Of a DNA stretch of 12,978 bases, positions 12,868-12,978 are shown one piece after another. The notes below the pieces were generated by a model. The model worked only from the letters and a program-made list of their open reading frames with translations, did no database searches and had not been told where the DNA came from. The stretch is taken from the NCBI GenBank assembly GCA_009908735.1, contig JAAAOR010000130.1, positions 1-12,978 on the forward strand, read 5' to 3'. Position numbers and translations under genes: made by a program. This DNA is from Spirochaetota bacterium (lineage in GTDB: Bacteria; Spirochaetota; Spirochaetia; DSM-27196; PWMO01). Numbering within the stretch: the first letter of the stretch is position 1; each line of letters begins with the position of its first letter.

Positions 12868-12978
12868 GTAAGATTCGCGCCGTCGGGGTTCGAGGACCAC
12901 TGTCTCGACCTCTTCGTGGAAGCCGGTGTGCGACCGTTAGGATAGTCGGGCGATGGCGTTATCGTTTATCGTGGACGA

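Noticed and set aside
12953..12978. Plus-strand ATG at 12953 with eight codons to the right edge, preceded by TAGGAT
   Set aside because: Too short to judge. A minus-strand frame ending at a TAA (12939-12937) is equally open to the edge, so the strand of any gene there cannot be decided.

Overview
The window is GC-rich by eye and densely coded, and every recognisable gene is bacterial. Two ABC substrate-binding proteins have signal peptides that end in A-x-A followed directly by Gly-Gly-Gln, with no lipobox cysteine. From memory, this 'FAGGQ' type of exported binding protein is characteristic of free-living, often marine or saline, spirochaetes (Spirochaeta and relatives). I suggest a high-GC spirochaete on that basis, with moderate confidence; nothing here settles the species. 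No rRNA, tRNA, CRISPR array, insertion sequence or phage gene was seen.

Layout, left to right. (1) Positions 1-447, minus strand: the N-terminal part of a gene running off the left edge, resembling the beta-lactamase-like domain of flavodiiron proteins but without the usual metal-ligand motif. (2) 448-604: an intergenic stretch with an 11-bp inverted repeat and an 18-bp imperfect tandem repeat. (3) 605-2662, minus: a CocE/NonD (peptidase S15-like) serine hydrolase. (4) Divergent from it, 2936-5408, plus: a translationally coupled polar amino-acid-type ABC importer (binding protein, permease, ATPase). (5) 5464-6378, plus: an EamA/DMT permease, 55 bp downstream. (6) 6403-7284, minus: a two-domain protein joining a CYTH (triphosphate tunnel) domain to a DIPP-like Nudix domain. 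(7) 7468-8751, plus: a LivJ/LivK-type binding protein, closed by a very strong intrinsic terminator. (8) 8844-12215, minus: livG-livF-livH-livM in transcription order, with stop/start overlaps, convergent with the binding protein. (9) 12367-12831, minus: a YciF/DUF892-like ferritin-fold protein that seems to lack several usual metal ligands.

How the genes may work together. The first importer brings in a polar solute, and the divergent CocE-type hydrolase and the downstream EamA permease could process or export related compounds; this is inferred from position only. The Liv genes form a complete five-part branched-chain amino acid/amide importer, although the binding protein is transcribed from its own promoter on the opposite strand. 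The CYTH-Nudix fusion combines two folds that both act on polyphosphate-type substrates and is the most unusual protein here. Importer genes mostly have good Shine-Dalgarno sequences. Four other genes (EamA, CYTH-Nudix, livG, DUF892) lack one and instead have a TAnnnT hexamer 6-9 nt before the start codon, which hints at leaderless transcripts.
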